From Puffinus mauretanicus (lineage: Eukaryota > Chordata > Aves > Procellariiformes > Procellariidae): a DNA stretch of 64,000 nt. The notes beneath the pieces were generated by a model that made no database searches, was not told where the DNA came from, and saw nothing but the letters and a program-made list of their open reading frames with translations. The stretch is taken from positions 868,001 through 932,000 of the forward strand of contig JAJKFH010000801.1 in assembly GCA_023333565.1 (NCBI GenBank), read 5' to 3'. The stretch's first letter is position 1; the number at the start of each line of letters is the position of its first letter. The position numbers and the translations under genes were made by a program. Below are positions 42,583-56,659 of this stretch, piece by piece.

Positions 42583-45500
42583 TTGCCGAGGGTGACTGCT
42601 CCCCTAGCCAGCAGTAACACCCCAGAAGTGGGACTGGACTGCTGAGAACCAGAGTCGGGAAAATCACTGAAGTTTCTTGACAAACAACCAGGCAGGTGGC
42701 CAAGGAGCTGGGGCAAGGTGACAGGAAATCAGGTCTCCAAAGGTACACGGCAGGCAGAGCTCGGATGGCAGTCAACCTACGAACTGTTGGAGCATCTTCA
42801 AAACTAATACATCCCTGCAGAACTTTTCCATTCCAACCAATTGATAAGGTCAAATAGCAAAGTACCTATTAATACATATAGCATCGATCTCTGTCTGATC
42901 AGGCATCAGTTTTCTTCTCACAGTTCAACTACGTCTCAGAGTAAGGTAAATTTTTGATCGCAGCCTAGTACTAGACTGGTATCTTTCCTGGAGCACAGCT
43001 TCAGACTGATGAAAAGTTGTTTTATTTCATAGATTCTCAACGGATTATTTTTTTGTTCCACATAGTTTAACTATTTATTCTTCCAGCCTCCATTAGTGCA
43101 TTTGGTATCATATTCAAGTTTATGTGCTTCATTCTAATCTGTAGTGACTTCTTCCTCACTTGCAAGACTTGCAGCAAGACTGATGTTTTAGTATTTTAAA
43201 CTGCAGGGAAAGGTAGAGAAAAGCATAGAGAGAAGAAGACAGAAGTGTTGGCTCACCTCAGCATCCTTTAATAAAAATCTGAGACAGTTCTTGTTTATTT
43301 TTGAAAGTGAATTACCCCCTTGGAATTGCAGAACATCAATGCCATTAAACAAGAGCTATCTCTCTAGGCTCCTACCACATGTAAATCCCTGTAATACCAA
43401 ATCAGAGAAAGGAAGGACTAGTCTTAATCCCCTCTAACAAATATTAGAGAAGAAAAATGTTTTGCACTTTAAAATGGTTGGTTTCCAGCTGTGGACTGAA
43501 CAGAGATGTATAAGGTTAGTTAAGCAGCATTTTTATTTTACAAATGAGGAGACTATGTGTTCATTTCCCCAGGCTGAAAAATGAGATGCTTTCTTCTCCG
43601 TTTTTGTCCTTTGGAGAAAAGCTGCATGTGGATGTTGTAGGAAACTCTTGTTGCCTGTGAGTATAACAAAGGGGAAAGTACAAGTGAGGAGAAAGAACTG
43701 TTTCAGCCAAAGGTCAGAGTTGGAACAACACAAAATTACTATAAATTTTCCATGAATAAATTCAGACTGGATTGTTCCAATCAACAAAACTACCTTTCAG
43801 TTAGTTTAATAAGGGCAAAACAACTTGTCAATTCTTGAAGCAGAGCTCAGTAAGCTTGCAAGATGAACTACGTAATGTGGTAACTGCAGTGGGAGCTCTG
43901 CAGCAGTGCCTGCAGTTGGCAGCAACTGCAAAGGTCCCCCTGGGAAGGACCTTCTGCCTGGCAAAGGACAGCCTGCAGCATGATGTGACTACTGGGCACA
44001 GATGGACAAACTCCTTTCCCTGGCCACATGTGCAGCCCCAAGCTGTTGCTGCTGCCACTGCCACCGTAAAAGGGGGTGTGGATGCCTGGCTTGTCTGAAA
44101 ACGCCACTCATTTTCTTCTTCTGCATACAGTGTGGGTCAGTTCAGTTGCAAACACAGCTGGGGCCATTTGAGATGTCCAAGGGTCTCCCACCCAACCAAT
44201 GTTACTGCAGGAGGCAAGTCTTCTGTAGAACCCGTGTCTTGCCTGCAAGACTCATGTCCCAGATACCCAAGGACATTTTGTATGGCAAGTACACCTATGT
44301 TTAGGAAACTAATTATGGCCTCCCACAGAGGTTTGTCTGAGTAAATCTAGATATCTACAATGCAGTCATCTGGATGGGCTAGTCAATATGTCCATTGAGT
44401 ACACCATGACTAAATCAATTGAGATTTAGTCAGTGTAAGTCACTGGGATCTATGGTACAATTAATCTCTTCCTGAAGCAACATCTAAAATGGGTCATATG
44501 ACTCCCACTCCAGAAGTGCCAATTTCTCTCCATTGAGTATAAAGGGAGCCCAGTGTGATACGGTCTGGTGTAACCCTCCATTTTTCAGATGTCAAAAGTT
44601 AAGTGAGTTCAATCTCTTTCTTGTTGTACTGGTCATGTATGAACCCTGATGAAGTTCCTCAAATCCAAGAGTTTCTGGTTGGAAGAAGGAGAGGTACAGT
44701 TTTAGTAATTTATTAACCAAAGTTTTGTCCGAGCGATAGGGTCAACTCTGCCATCCACAGCGATGGTAGGCAGCTCAATGACTCACAGTGCCTAGCTTAG
44801 CTCAAGCTAGCCGACTTAGTCTGACTGCCAAAACAGCTACTGAAGCTGCCCACTTCAACAACTATGGGTCAGGTGGCATTGTCCAGCTTAGAAATAAGAG
44901 TAAAAAAAATTGATTTGCTAAACTGTACAGGTGCATTATCCTGTCTCTTATTAACATTTGTGGTATTTGCAGTATTTAAAGACTATGCCTTTTTTTTCTC
45001 CTTAGACCATCAGTGCTTGGTTGCAATCCAGAGCAGATCAGCTCTGTAGATAGTGCTGTTGCATGTTTCCCCCAATATGTCTGAAGACAGAATTAACTGA
45101 TATAAGCAATTATAAGACTACAAGATTCATAATCAACCTCCTTTGGAGTGACTATATAAGATAAATGGATATGATGTCACTAAACTGCTCTCTGATTATC
45201 CTTTAAAATCACAAACACTCTTGCAGGTAACACTTGGGATGTTATGTAAGAACATAAATAGAAAATTCATTGATGGCATATTGATTTTATACAGTGACTC
45301 AAAGCATTTATCTTAGCTCCACTTATTACTTACCTTAAGTCAGATTCTCACTAACGGAGGACATTTTTCAAGTTTGTCTGAAGAGAGATACAAATTGTTT
45401 GGTAATAGTAATTTGCATAATCACCTGTTTAAATAATTACCAGCATCATCCTCCTGCTGATGTTCTATAATAAACCTAATGATTTCTGAAAAGATTGTAT

Positions 45501-48500
45501 AACCTTCTCTAACTGACCCAGACATGTCAGGGTTTTCTGGTCTAGCAGTCAGCAAGGTGAAGAAATCGTGCTTAGCATGTGTAAGCCTTTTTCCTCCAGT
45601 GTCAAAGCCAAGTGTTTTGCCAAATAGCTTGCTCGCATGCAGTGTTTTCTGCACATATCCAGCTGACACTGCTCTGCGTCACAGAGCATTTGGGTTGCTT
45701 CTTGGATGAAGAAGAGAGAAAATAATTTTGTCTTTGGGATTAGGCTAGTGATTAATCTTTTAAGTTTTCATTTTGAAATTTTTTTTTCAAATAGAGTAAC
45801 TATGGTTACTTGATGCCGTTGTTTGAATTTGTGATATCTATATAGTCTTTTCCTGTAGGGGAAGTGGGAAAGCAACTCCTCAATAGGGTTGAAAGTGTGC
45901 TTAAATAAACAGCAGTATAAAATGCAAAGCATGTTGTGATTTTATTTTGCCATTCCTTGCAAAATGAAAAAAAATTGGAGAATATGTTTCAGTGGAAAAC
46001 TTACTTTGCTTTAATTATGGTAACATTTAATCCTAATGCAAGCCTGTAAGTTTTCTACAATGACACATTGAATGTTTATGGTAGACAAGGATGGTGGCAT
46101 GCAAAAGTGTTCATAGATGTGCAGAGCTCTTTTGCTGATTCACAAGTATGTGGACCAGGTGGGTTCTTTCAGTGCTCCATACGTGCCCAGTGTAGAAGAG
46201 TCAAATGTTTGCCCTTGAAACAGTGAGACCGTCTGTCAGAACATGAGAGGTCCTCAGTGAAAAAAATCTGGAAGGAGTCTGTCTTAGCCTAGAATGAGGG
46301 TTGAGATCTATTTCATGTTTCAATCAACCCAAAGAAATCTCCCAGAAAAGGGGAACACCGTAATGACTTGAGGAGTTCTCAGCCCCCTGAGGACAGGCAG
46401 CCCACTCCTGCTCTGGAGCACACTTCCTTCAGCTATGCCTGCCAAGCTATACGATGGATCAAACAACAGATCTGCGTAAAAAAATATCCCCCCCTTATTT
46501 TTTTGTAATTTTTAGCCCGACTCAGAGGGCCCCATCAGTATTTCTGACACCACCATTGAGAAAGTAGTGTTTTATAGGAGGGTGATAGAAACCAGCACTG
46601 CAGTACCGTCACTTGTGGCTTCAATAGCACCAAACCACAGCTCCAGTCTTGACACCTCACGATGGCAGTGGCACATCCCTTTCTGGCTCTGCTTGCTTGG
46701 TGGCTCACTTTACTGGTACTTGCCCTTTAAATTGAACAAAGACGAGATGTTTTAATTATCCTTCTCAGTTTAGTGGAAGTGAGGTCATTATTTAACTGTT
46801 TAATATTTTCTGTGTCAGCACCATTATTTCTTCCACTAAATGTCCTTATCTTCTGTTGTGGTTTCAAATTCCTGAGAAGATCACATGTCCTATGTAGGAT
46901 GAAACTTTAAATATATTGATGTTAAAACCCACAGATACAGTTGAGCCAGGATTAATGCTTAAATCTCAAGGGCTTCCAATGTCAAAGACCACGTGGGAGT
47001 TGTGCAAGGAACTGATCTGAAAATTTCCATGAGGACTGCCTGTCAGCAAACACTGATTTTCACTTATTCCAGGCATTTCATTTAAATTTCTTGTTCTCGG
47101 AAATTAAGTCTTTAAAAAAGTTACACGTTATTTCAGTTTCTGGGAGGATTTGTTACACCACGGAGGGCAATTACCATTCCCGACCTGCTGTAAAACAAAG
47201 TGCTTAATGCTAAAAGCAGCAGGGATGTTGGGTGTTCGGGCCTCCCTTTTAAAAGCACGTTGGTCTGTGTGCACTGGAGTTAATGCAGTCTATTTTCCTC
47301 TAGGTTATATCTTGTGGTTGGCTGTCCCGCGTCTAATGAAGTGTGTGTTCATGTTGCATCTTTTAGTACTTTACAAGCTTTCGTTGGCAGCCAATTTTCA
47401 CAAAACATCTCTGAGACTTCTGGTCTTGTGTTGAATTTGGTTTTATTATTGCAGGACTGTCACACAGTCTCTCCCTCTCGCACATACAGAGATACAGAAA
47501 GTAACTGTTTAAATTCTATATTCTTAGAGAAAGAATTTAAGAACTCTCAGCTGCAAATAGTTAAGCTAATTCTGAATTTGCTTACTAGACTTGCTTGTGT
47601 GCAAATCTCTGTTGCAATGGCTGACTTCTGTATTCACTGGTTGTCGCACAAGTTCATGCCTTTACCTTCCAGTGATGTTCTTGCAGAAGAAAGTTGCCTT
47701 GGGATTGTTTGCATCAGGAAAGTGTGAAGGCTATGAAGTTATTGAAAAGAATTTACTGGTTTGGAGGGTTTTCTTTTGTCAAATGAATGCTAGGGGGTAA
47801 CACTTGGTAGTTTGTAACTTAGCCTGGTGATTGCAGTGAAATTACAGCTCGTGGCAGAAACAGATGATGGTGGTGTCTGCGACGCAGAGTCAAAACATTT
47901 GAGTGAGGTTGTAATGAGGCAGAATATTGTTACCCAGCCCTAGATCCAATAGCTTGTCATCTCGTTGTGAGCAGAATAATTACCAGAGATAAGGATTCAT
48001 TAAAAAGGTAACTTGCTTTTAAAAGGAACTGCTGTCAGAAGTTCAGCCTTTGGGCTATCAAACCTCTTTGTGGGATGCAGGGGAAGGCAAAGAGATGGCA
48101 GTCAGTGTGTGGCTCGGAGGGTTGGGACGGAGCAGAATGCTTTGTAATGTCACCCTCCATTTGCTAAAAAAGCACATTGGACGGAAGAGGAATACCCAGT
48201 TGTAAGAACTGCAATGGGACTTATCACTCCCAACCTTTTTAACTATAGAAAATATGAAGAGCTCAATAATATCTGGCTCCACAGATGTGCACAGACTAAA
48301 TAGCAGGGACAAAGGCAGCGAATTGGATCTGAAATGAATCAGAAAGGAAAAACATTTAGAGCAACAATGACTCTGGGAGCTTCAGAAGTGAAGAGGCTTT
48401 TGGGGAGATAGGAAGAAAAAGGAAATCCTTTGTCCCATTTAGGAGCGATTGTCTTCACAACTTTTCTTGCCCTTTGGGCTTGTGAAGGAGTAATTTGGCT

Positions 48501-49479
48501 GACTGGCAGAGAAGATGGAGCTTTAGAAGTTCCCTGGCCTCTATGCACTCAGGAGAAGGATCGACATCACTTTTTCCTCTCACTGAGCTGCTTGGTGACA
48601 GACTCGTAGCTACATGCCTTGAGATGAGTTAGGGCCGTGAATGCTTTTTTTGAGGTTGGGAATGCATCTTCCTCCATTGCTGGATGGGACTGACTGGAGG
48701 CGGGGGGACTGTCATTCGGGGAGATGGCAGGTTCCCTTCCCTATGGCAGCCTGGGCAAGCAGCAAGTGGGTAACGTTGGAGTATGCTCATGTTCTCACAA
48801 TGTGGCTGGTTACTGCATTTAGACCATTCAGTTTGTAAAGTATTTCCATGTACTCACTCAAGCAGCCAAGGGGGTGTGATTTCACTGGTGGTTTGAAGGC
48901 TGGGAGATGTGTAACCAGCTCTCCCCACTCCAGTATGGATAAAAGTAGGTGCAAAGCCAACTATTTGTTTTGCTGATCTTCAATGTCCGGTTCAGTGCTC
49001 TAGGACAAGTGCCCTCCTGCCTTTGTTGTGTCCAGACCTCAGTGCATTGAAGAGGACATTACCCTGAGTGTCTCCCAGCTCAGGTTTTGGGCATGGTTTC
49101 TCTGACCTTGATCAAACAAGAATCCTGCTTTGTTCAGAGAGTCCTAAATATGATCTGCTGCAGGCTTTTTCTTCCTGTTATGATCATTCTTTCCCTTTGG
49201 AAATCTCATCAGATAACACGTTTTTTCCTCTGAAGAATTTCACTTGCATTTCCTCAGGTGCCAGGTCTGGGCAAGGTGGCCGGACCATGCCACCTGAGAT
49301 TGCTCAATGTGTTTTGGTTCTGTTACTCCAACAGCCATTTTGCGGTTACGGTTGAGCAGTAAAGCTGCAATCCCACTCCTTCTCTCTCTTTACTCTCGTG
49401 GCACTGCAAAGCACATTTTAAGGCACATTTTTGTGCTCTGCATTAAGAATACAGCACTGACCAGGGGCGAGTGCTCCCT
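42583..49479. other. Gene-free DNA, nothing recognised
   Basis: About 6.9 kb with no feature I can support. The GC-richer stretch at 43840-44300 has overlapping short frames on both strands without a domain. ORF lengths are what chance would give. Confidence 0.45.
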
Positions 49480-50070
49480 GTAGCTCTATTAATGTTAAAT
49501 GAGGCTTTTCATAAATCATGACTGAATTTCCTGTTACATTATGCCAGAAATTCTTATCTTAGTGCTCAGTGAAATTAAAGTAACAAACAAGGATTGATAT
49601 ATAAGTTGCATATCTACCTAAAAATATATTACAAACTCCATTAAAAAGTTGAAGATAATTTAAACAAATTAATTTATATTAATGCCATTATTTAGAAATA
49701 CAGTATATTTTTAATGCTGAAAAATAGTTATCTGGGAGCTTAATTAAATATTTAGAATAAACAGAAACAGCTGAGATCTGATTTTCAAGCGCTACTTGGT
49801 CATATTTGGAGAAGGGTAATTATACCTGCATCTGTCTGCCTTTCCAAACAAAAAGGTTGCTAGCTACAGGGGATCACTAGAAGATTTATATGTCTCTTTT
49901 TGTCTTTCATCTACCTAAAACAAATAAAATCCATGCTGCAGCTATAATGATGGAAGTAATAAGGGAAATGGTAATCAAGCAGAATTTAGCACTCTGAAAT
50001 TATCTAGAAATGAATTACTTCAAATGAATGTTTAAACTGTGTAATAATTTTAGTGGGAGAATGGAAAATG
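49480..50070. other. AT-rich block, possible conserved noncoding element
   Basis: Long AT-rich stretch dense in TAAT/ATTA cores, for example TTAATTAAATATTTAGAATA and AATTAATTTATATTAATG, with no simple repeat and no transposon signature. This look is common in developmental enhancers bound by homeodomain proteins, but it is only a composition-based guess. Confidence 0.25.
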
Positions 50071-53044
50071 AGGACTCATCAGACGCTGCAGATAAACAGA
50101 TGGAGAGCTAAGGATCATCCTTTTCCATGAGTTCAGCCCTCGCTGATGAAAATGGTCCTCCCACCTCCTCCCCAATGGTCACTTGCTGCGACTTGCACGA
50201 CTCATTCTGCAAGATTCAATCCCTATTTAAATCCTTACGCTAGAGGCCTTTGCATGTTCTTGCCACTTTGGGACTGATCGTCTGCACAGACTTGTCCTAT
50301 CATTTCAAACACTGGGTTTACAAGAATTGGTGCAACTGCCCTATGCTGTCTAGCTCTTGCCCTCCCCGGTCCCACTCCGTGGGTAGACCCTGGTGCCTCT
50401 GCCAAGGGAAGGAAGCACACAGATGAGTGCTGGGAGTATTTATAATTTTTGTTTGCTTGGCCCAGTTGAAAACATCTCCTAGGGGCAAGGCTGGAGGGTA
50501 TCTGTATGGTTGAATGAGCCAGAACCATTTGATTGAAGGGGAGAAAGCAGTGTCTTGATTCTCTTTTACTTGTTACAGTCATTTGCACACTCATCGGTCA
50601 GCATCGGTGTACTTCACACCCATTCAGAGTAGTGAAAATCACAGCAGGAGGTACTGGAGAATCCCAGCTTGGGGCCCTTTAGTGTCTTCAGACTACAAAT
50701 AGGACAGGAGTGTGTCACTGTCTCGGCTAAACCTTCTTAGGTCACTCTGGCTTGTGCCAGCCTGGTACAAGACAAGCCTTAGTGCTGAGGTGTGAGATGA
50801 ATAGAGATGTTCTGCAAAACTTGGGTCTCCCAGTCCCCCCTGTTGTGACTCCTACTGTAGGAATTCATTTTACCCAAGGAGAACAATGCAACCTCAGAAG
50901 AAAAGGAGTTATTACTAATGGCAGTTGCAAAAGTGGATCCAATACAGTGGGGCTGGTGCCGGTTCAAGCTGATGCATGGTTAAAGCTTTGCTCCTCTCCT
51001 TTCTTTGCATTGCCCTTTTCTGAGAGCACTGAAGAGCTTTCCCTGAAGGAAAATTCCTCAGCAAAACACAACTATTTTGGCTGCCCTTTCCTCATGGTAG
51101 CTACAAACATGCATAAGGGAAAGATGGTAACTGGCAATATCCATTTCCTGCCACATCCACGTGGATCCCCAAGACACAACGTGCAGCAGCAGTTGGGCTG
51201 CTCTTATTTATGGCCGATCCTAAGGGGCCACCTGCTGTCATCTGAGACATCTTTGCTCATCTAAGCCATCCGCATGAGGCTGGCAAGTATTTTGTAAAGC
51301 GTAAGAAGGACCTCATTGTTCCAGACGAGAGCGTCCACATATGAACAGGCTCTAATAAAGCATATGATAATATTTTTTCTTGAGTGCTGGCCCCAAAAGG
51401 GAGGTTCATCCATATGCCAGAGTCTGCAGACTGTGACAATGCACCTGCTGCTGCTGCAGCATCTCTGGCCATGCAGTGGTGGTGTGTTTCTCTGTTTCAA
51501 AGCAGTAGATTACTGTTTGAAAAAGTTCAGTGGCCTTATAAAGAAATGTTTCAACTGGGTGAAATCTCTCTGGCCCTCTGTTATTTTTGGACTTGCCAGC
51601 TTTCCCTATGGGTGAGTATTTCCTCCCCTCATTAGGAGGCTTAACAAAAATCATTAAAATTGCCACAAAGCTGTCTGTGAGCAATTCGTGTGTGTGAAAG
51701 AAAACAGACAGGAGGATGTTGGAAGAAATGTTTAGTTTTGAAAAACTCTTTTCATTCTGCCGATCTCCTTGTCCTCTTCAATCATGTGAAATAGAAGCAA
51801 GCATTTAACTAATAAGACATCTGTGTAAAATTACTTTTTTCTTGCCCTTGTTTTATATTACATGAATCTATCAATTTTCCCTGCATAAACAAACAAGATT
51901 AATAATTCCTGGATGTTTGAGAATATATCTACCTCTTATCATCAAGCCCATTCAAATGATTAAAAGGAATAATAAGAACCATATTTCATGTTGAATAAAA
52001 TGCCTTTCGTTTGGGCATTAACACACTGTGGTCCTTACTTACCAACACCCTAAGCAACTAAATTCTCATGAGGTAGATTAGCCTTTGAGGGCTAATCAGA
52101 AACCCAACAGAAGCACATTTGAAGGGGCACATATTTCAGGAGCTGGCTGAAGGATGGATGTTAAGAGGTAGTTCTGAATCCAAACTGCTCGGAGGAGAAA
52201 ATGGCTTGTTGTCACCAGAAGTGAGTGTGAATCCATTTTCCTGTCTCATGAAAAATATTGAAGCTTCAAGGAGTTCTTTGTGCCAAACCTATGCGCATTG
52301 GAGAACTATCAAAATATTTGTGTTTACTTATTTATTTTTCCAGACAAATGAGGAAGGGAGGTTGAGGAACAGAGGAGACTTGGGAGAGCTAACAGCTTGG
52401 TAGTTGAATCCTTTTCGGATGCTCTGTGCCCTGTGGATGCTCTACTTATTAGGAGGGAAGGGGCTCTTTCAACTTCCCCGCCACGTCTGATACCACTCTG
52501 AGTAAACAACCATGCATGAGCACGTATTGGAATAGAGTGGTTTGTGTCCCCTTTCTCTACTCAGTTACTGATTGGGGATTTTGGTTTCTCATCCTCTCCA
52601 ATAAAAATGACCTGGTCTTGGGGGCAAAAAAAAAAAAAAAAAAGAGTGAATGTTCTTGTTGATTCATCATTTCTTAACAAGGAATATCTTGCTGAATGTT
52701 TTCCAATCTCTGAGCTCTGCATTTTTCTGTCTTCAGCTCAGCACCTAACTTTCCTGCTCTGTGCCAGAAGTGATGGCACTGCTGTGATACAGAGGATAGA
52801 AGTACTGCTTTGCTTCTTGCGACACAGTGAGGAGAGATTGAGGCATGAGCGGCAGCGCTTTGTAAGCTTGGCATGAGTCTTGAGCACTTACTTGGTGTCT
52901 CAAGACAGCAACAGGGAGGCAGAGGACAGACCCTTCAAGTCTTCCGGAGCCAGACCCAGTGAGCTTAGCCTATAGCAGCACCATTCCTACATATGTGAAA
53001 TACTCAGCTATACAAACAAGAGTAACAAGGCAAAGTAACAAATA
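50071..53044. other. Gene-free DNA, nothing recognised
   Basis: No exon or clear transposon. A run of 18 A lies at 52626-52643. The AT-rich stretch 51820-52030 resembles the 49.5-50.1 kb block in composition. Confidence 0.5.
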
Positions 53045-53177
53045 CCCTGGAGGTATTTAAAAGACGTGTAGATGAGGCCCTTAGGGACATGGTGTAGTGG
53101 GCATGGTGTATTGGATTGACGGTTGGACTCGATGATCTTAAAGGTCTTTTCCAACCTTACTGATTCTATGATTCTAT
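53045..53177 (+). mobile_element. CR1 3' end fragment, 133 bp
   Basis: Starts CCCTGGAGGTATTTAAAAGA in the last codons of ORF2 and keeps the frame to its stop (GTG TAG at about 53094-53096). It then has the 3' untranslated part with TTGGACTCGATGATCTTAAA and a final TGATTCTATGATTCTA. It is about 90% identical by eye to 35278-35410, so it belongs to the same young subfamily as the 33.7-kb copy. Extreme 5' truncation is usual for CR1. Confidence 0.93.
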
Positions 53178-55734
53178 AAAGGGACAACCACCCTATCAGC
53201 ATCAGGAGGAAAGGGAAATGAGGTACAGTCCCCTCTCTCCCATCCCTTGGCTCCACAACTTGTAAGTTTGTGTCTCTATCCAGAGGGCAAATCCTCTTGG
53301 CAGCAAAGCATGCTTTTGAGTCAGATCAACTACGAGAGAAGTTAAACAAAGTTGATACATGCCTGAGCACTAAAACGCACTGAAGAGACCACAGTGAGCA
53401 TTTGGGAAGTGTACCATTAAATGGACAAATTTCTACTGTTGTGAGAGCATTCAGCGCAGGTCCACATAGTTTGGGACCATCACCCCAGCCAGGCAGGCAC
53501 AGAAACATGGTGGTGTTTTTCTATTTCCACTTCTCTTCCTCCTTCCACCCCACCTTCCAAGTTCAGTGTTTTAATGCTTCTGCAAACCTGAACTGAAGAA
53601 ATCACCAGTGGTGCTGCTAATCTGGTAGAAACCAACAGTGTTCCACTCTACAGCCCACCCTGATACATTCAGAGCTCAAAACATCTTTGTCCTCTGTCAT
53701 ATTCCTACTGGACTTGGTCTAAGTCACAAAGTTCATGGCTGTCTCTCTCTTTTCTTTTTAATTATTTTCTCTCTCTTTTGACCTATGAACATGGGAAAGA
53801 TTTTATACTGGGTTCATCTTCAGTTCAGCCTTCATCAATAAATACTGTGCAAGTCAAAAATTTACCAAAGAAAACTTACTCTGTCAGCACAAACATTCAC
53901 TCAAGTCAGACCCGCTCGGACAGGTGGATGAGGGGAGCATTACGTGACTGACTTCAGAAGGGTTGTTCCGGCAAGTGTCACGGCTGCTTGAATTTAAAAT
54001 GTCAGAGACTTGCTCCATTTATAGCTCCTGCTGGGCACCAAAGCCTGTTGAAAAACCCTAAAAGACAGCTGGAAAGGGAATATTGTAGCAAATGTCAGTG
54101 TGTTTTAATTGACTGGTCTGAGCAAGGAAATCCACAAAATACTGAGAGGCCAAATCCTTGCCCTCAGGTAGTTAGCTTCAGGAGAACTTGCAGGTGCCTT
54201 CAAAGTGCACGTCATGCATCCCTGTTGTCTAAGAAGATAAGAGTCTAATGCAGCTGGTGAAGTTCAGCTTTGAGTTTGAGAGGTGTAGATCTGTGTTCAG
54301 CTCCACAGGTCAGGGGTTCAAACCTTGCTAACGACTCTTGAAGAAGCAAATCTCACACATCTATGGCAGAAATCAGCCCCAGAAGTTTAACACCAGTGAG
54401 TTCTCATCTATTGAAAAGCAATACTACGAAGAAGGGAAGCTTTGTGCCTTTGAAAACGCAATCTCCACATCCTGCTGTATCTGAAAATGTGCTTTAGCAG
54501 TGGTGAAAATGTCACGTTATCACCAGTGCTGAGCTCATTGCATTGGACAGGGACGCATTGCATCCCTGCTCAAAGCAGATAGGGACCATTTGACATAATT
54601 CAGCAATGGGTAGAGGTTCTCAGCGTTCAGTGCATTTGAGGACTTTGGCTGAGCTAGACTTGAGCCAACCCATCAGGGAGGCCTGCTCCTATTTTCCTTA
54701 GTCATCTGTCTCTTCACACTTGTTCATGACTTTCTCGTAAGGAAAGTAGAGAGTGTTGCGAGGTGACTTACTCTGCAGGGAGAAGGCAGGAGAGCTAATA
54801 CATGTTTCAGATATGAAGATGTACTGTTAGGGAGCTAAGGCCACCGGCACGGGCAGGATGGCACAGGTCAAAACATCTTGACTTCCCTTTCAATCAAAGA
54901 ACTATGAAAACTTCTCGAAAAAAAAATCCCTCAGGTATCACCTTCTGAGCTGATGTTAAAATGCTTTTTATATGTAACTAAATAAAAATAAGGCCAGTGT
55001 GCAGTAATTACTTATTTCTCTCAGGCTGAGTTCTTGCTCACTTCCATGTGTGGGAAAAAAAAAGTACATTTGACCTTTATTTCTAGCAATAGTTTTGTGA
55101 AGGACTTTCTAATATCTTACAGGACACCAATAGCTGGGCTAAGAAATAGCAGCACAGATGCACCTTCCCAGCACCTGGGGCACGTGCAGCATGTTGTGAT
55201 GTTCATTGGTAAAGACAGACAATATGGGAGAGGGCAGCAGCAGTCAAGGAAGGCTGGTAGCAGGCAGTAGGGGCTTAAGTAATTTAGAAAGAAGATATGA
55301 ATACCTATTCCTTGTGAAAGTGAGAAAAACCTATTCTACTCTAAATCCTCTGGCATGGTGCAGAAAGAAATGAGTGCTGTACCTTGCAGCAAAGCCCTTT
55401 AAAGAGTGAAAAAAGATGCTCTTGCTTCCCTGAGGTTAACTTCAAATAAGGTTCCAGTTTTGGCTTGTGAAGAAGCCAGCCACCTTCCTCCTTTGCAGCC
55501 CCGCTCCCACGTGTGTACATGCCCTGTGCACAGAGAGGAAAGCTCACACTCCCAAGTGGTGCATCTCCTCGTGACAACGCTCAGGGTGGGAAGAGAACAG
55601 CTCGGCTTTCAAGTGGGAGTGGAGCGTTAAAACAGAAACATAACCTGAGGGGGTTGGTATATTTTTTATGTTGTGAGAAGCATCAGGCACCAAAAAGAAA
55701 TGAAAGGAAAATCCACTTCTGTCCCCAGAGATCC
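53178..55734. other. Gene-free DNA, nothing recognised
   Basis: No gene or clear transposon. GGGGTTCAAACC at about 54312 resembles a pol III B box but lacks a matching A box or tRNA fold around it. Confidence 0.45.
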
Positions 55735-55855
55735 AGCAGTCTAAACAGACAAGTGAACAAAAGGTGGGAGAGGAAAGCGATGCCTGGAGAGGTGAAGCAG
55801 TGACCCAAGGTCACAGAGCCAGGACAGGGTTAGCAGAGGAGCCAAAGCTTTCCTA
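55735..55855 (+). repeat. MIR-like ancient SINE relic
   Basis: GAGAGGTGAAGCAGTGACCC, then AAGGTCACAGAGCCAGGACA and GGGTTAGCAGAGGAGCC, follows the sense MIR core ('gaggttaagtgacttgcccaaggtcacacagctagtaagtggcagagc'). Confidence 0.55.
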
Positions 55856-56659
55856 ATTGCAGCCTATCCTTTGCCTATTTGTTGGACGATCTTGCCTTAA
55901 GACGCCTTTTTCAAAGCCAAGTTAGCAACTATAATTACACTCCAGTCATCTTTATTGCATTCTTATAGTTTACTCAGACAGCCTCATAGGCACAGCACTT
56001 TATGGACATCTAAAATGGCAGGTATCTGCTGTGAGGAGCTCAGTTTAGACTGTGCTTAACGCTGTAAAGTAATGGCAGACAATAAACTAAAGAAGACAGG
56101 TGGGAGGGCTGTAACATTGAATGTGCTGATATATCAAAGAAAAGGTAATGAAATCCTACGTGGCCAGATCATCCTTCATCCGTAAAACAGGACAGTTCAC
56201 AGCAAGGGAGGATTACATTTAAATACAGCTCTGCCTTACTAACATTTTTTGGCCATCTTCCCTTCTCTCTTGCCTGTGCTGTGATGACCACTAGACTTCC
56301 CCTTTGATCTCAAGCTTAGTGGGTGAACAAGGAAAGAAGAAGATTTTTATAACCTTTAAAGATAAAGCAAATGTAGGTCAAAACCTGACTGTTTACCTAG
56401 ATCAATTTTAAAAAAAGAGGATGAGGCTGGACCTGGAAGTAAAGGTGTGCTGGCCAGTGAGAATCCATGTATGGAAAAATACATTGCTAAATGTGAAGGA
56501 ATAGTGAACCCAGAGAGATTAATGTGCTCTTCTTGGGGAGACTGGAGCATCATTGTCCTGCAATACCAAAAGCCAGGAGGGTGAAATTGCATTCACAGTA
56601 GCAATTCTATAAAGGTATGCTATGACTGTTGGAGAATACAGTGTTGTCATTGAGAAAAA

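Noticed and set aside
43835..44304. Overlapping 78-100 codon frames on both strands in a GC-richer patch
   Set aside because: Open frames in several phases at once are a composition effect; no domain or exon boundary pattern was seen.
54308..54325. B-box-like GGGGTTCAAACC as a tRNA gene or tRNA-SINE head
   Set aside because: No A box at the right distance and no cloverleaf could be drawn from the flanking sequence.
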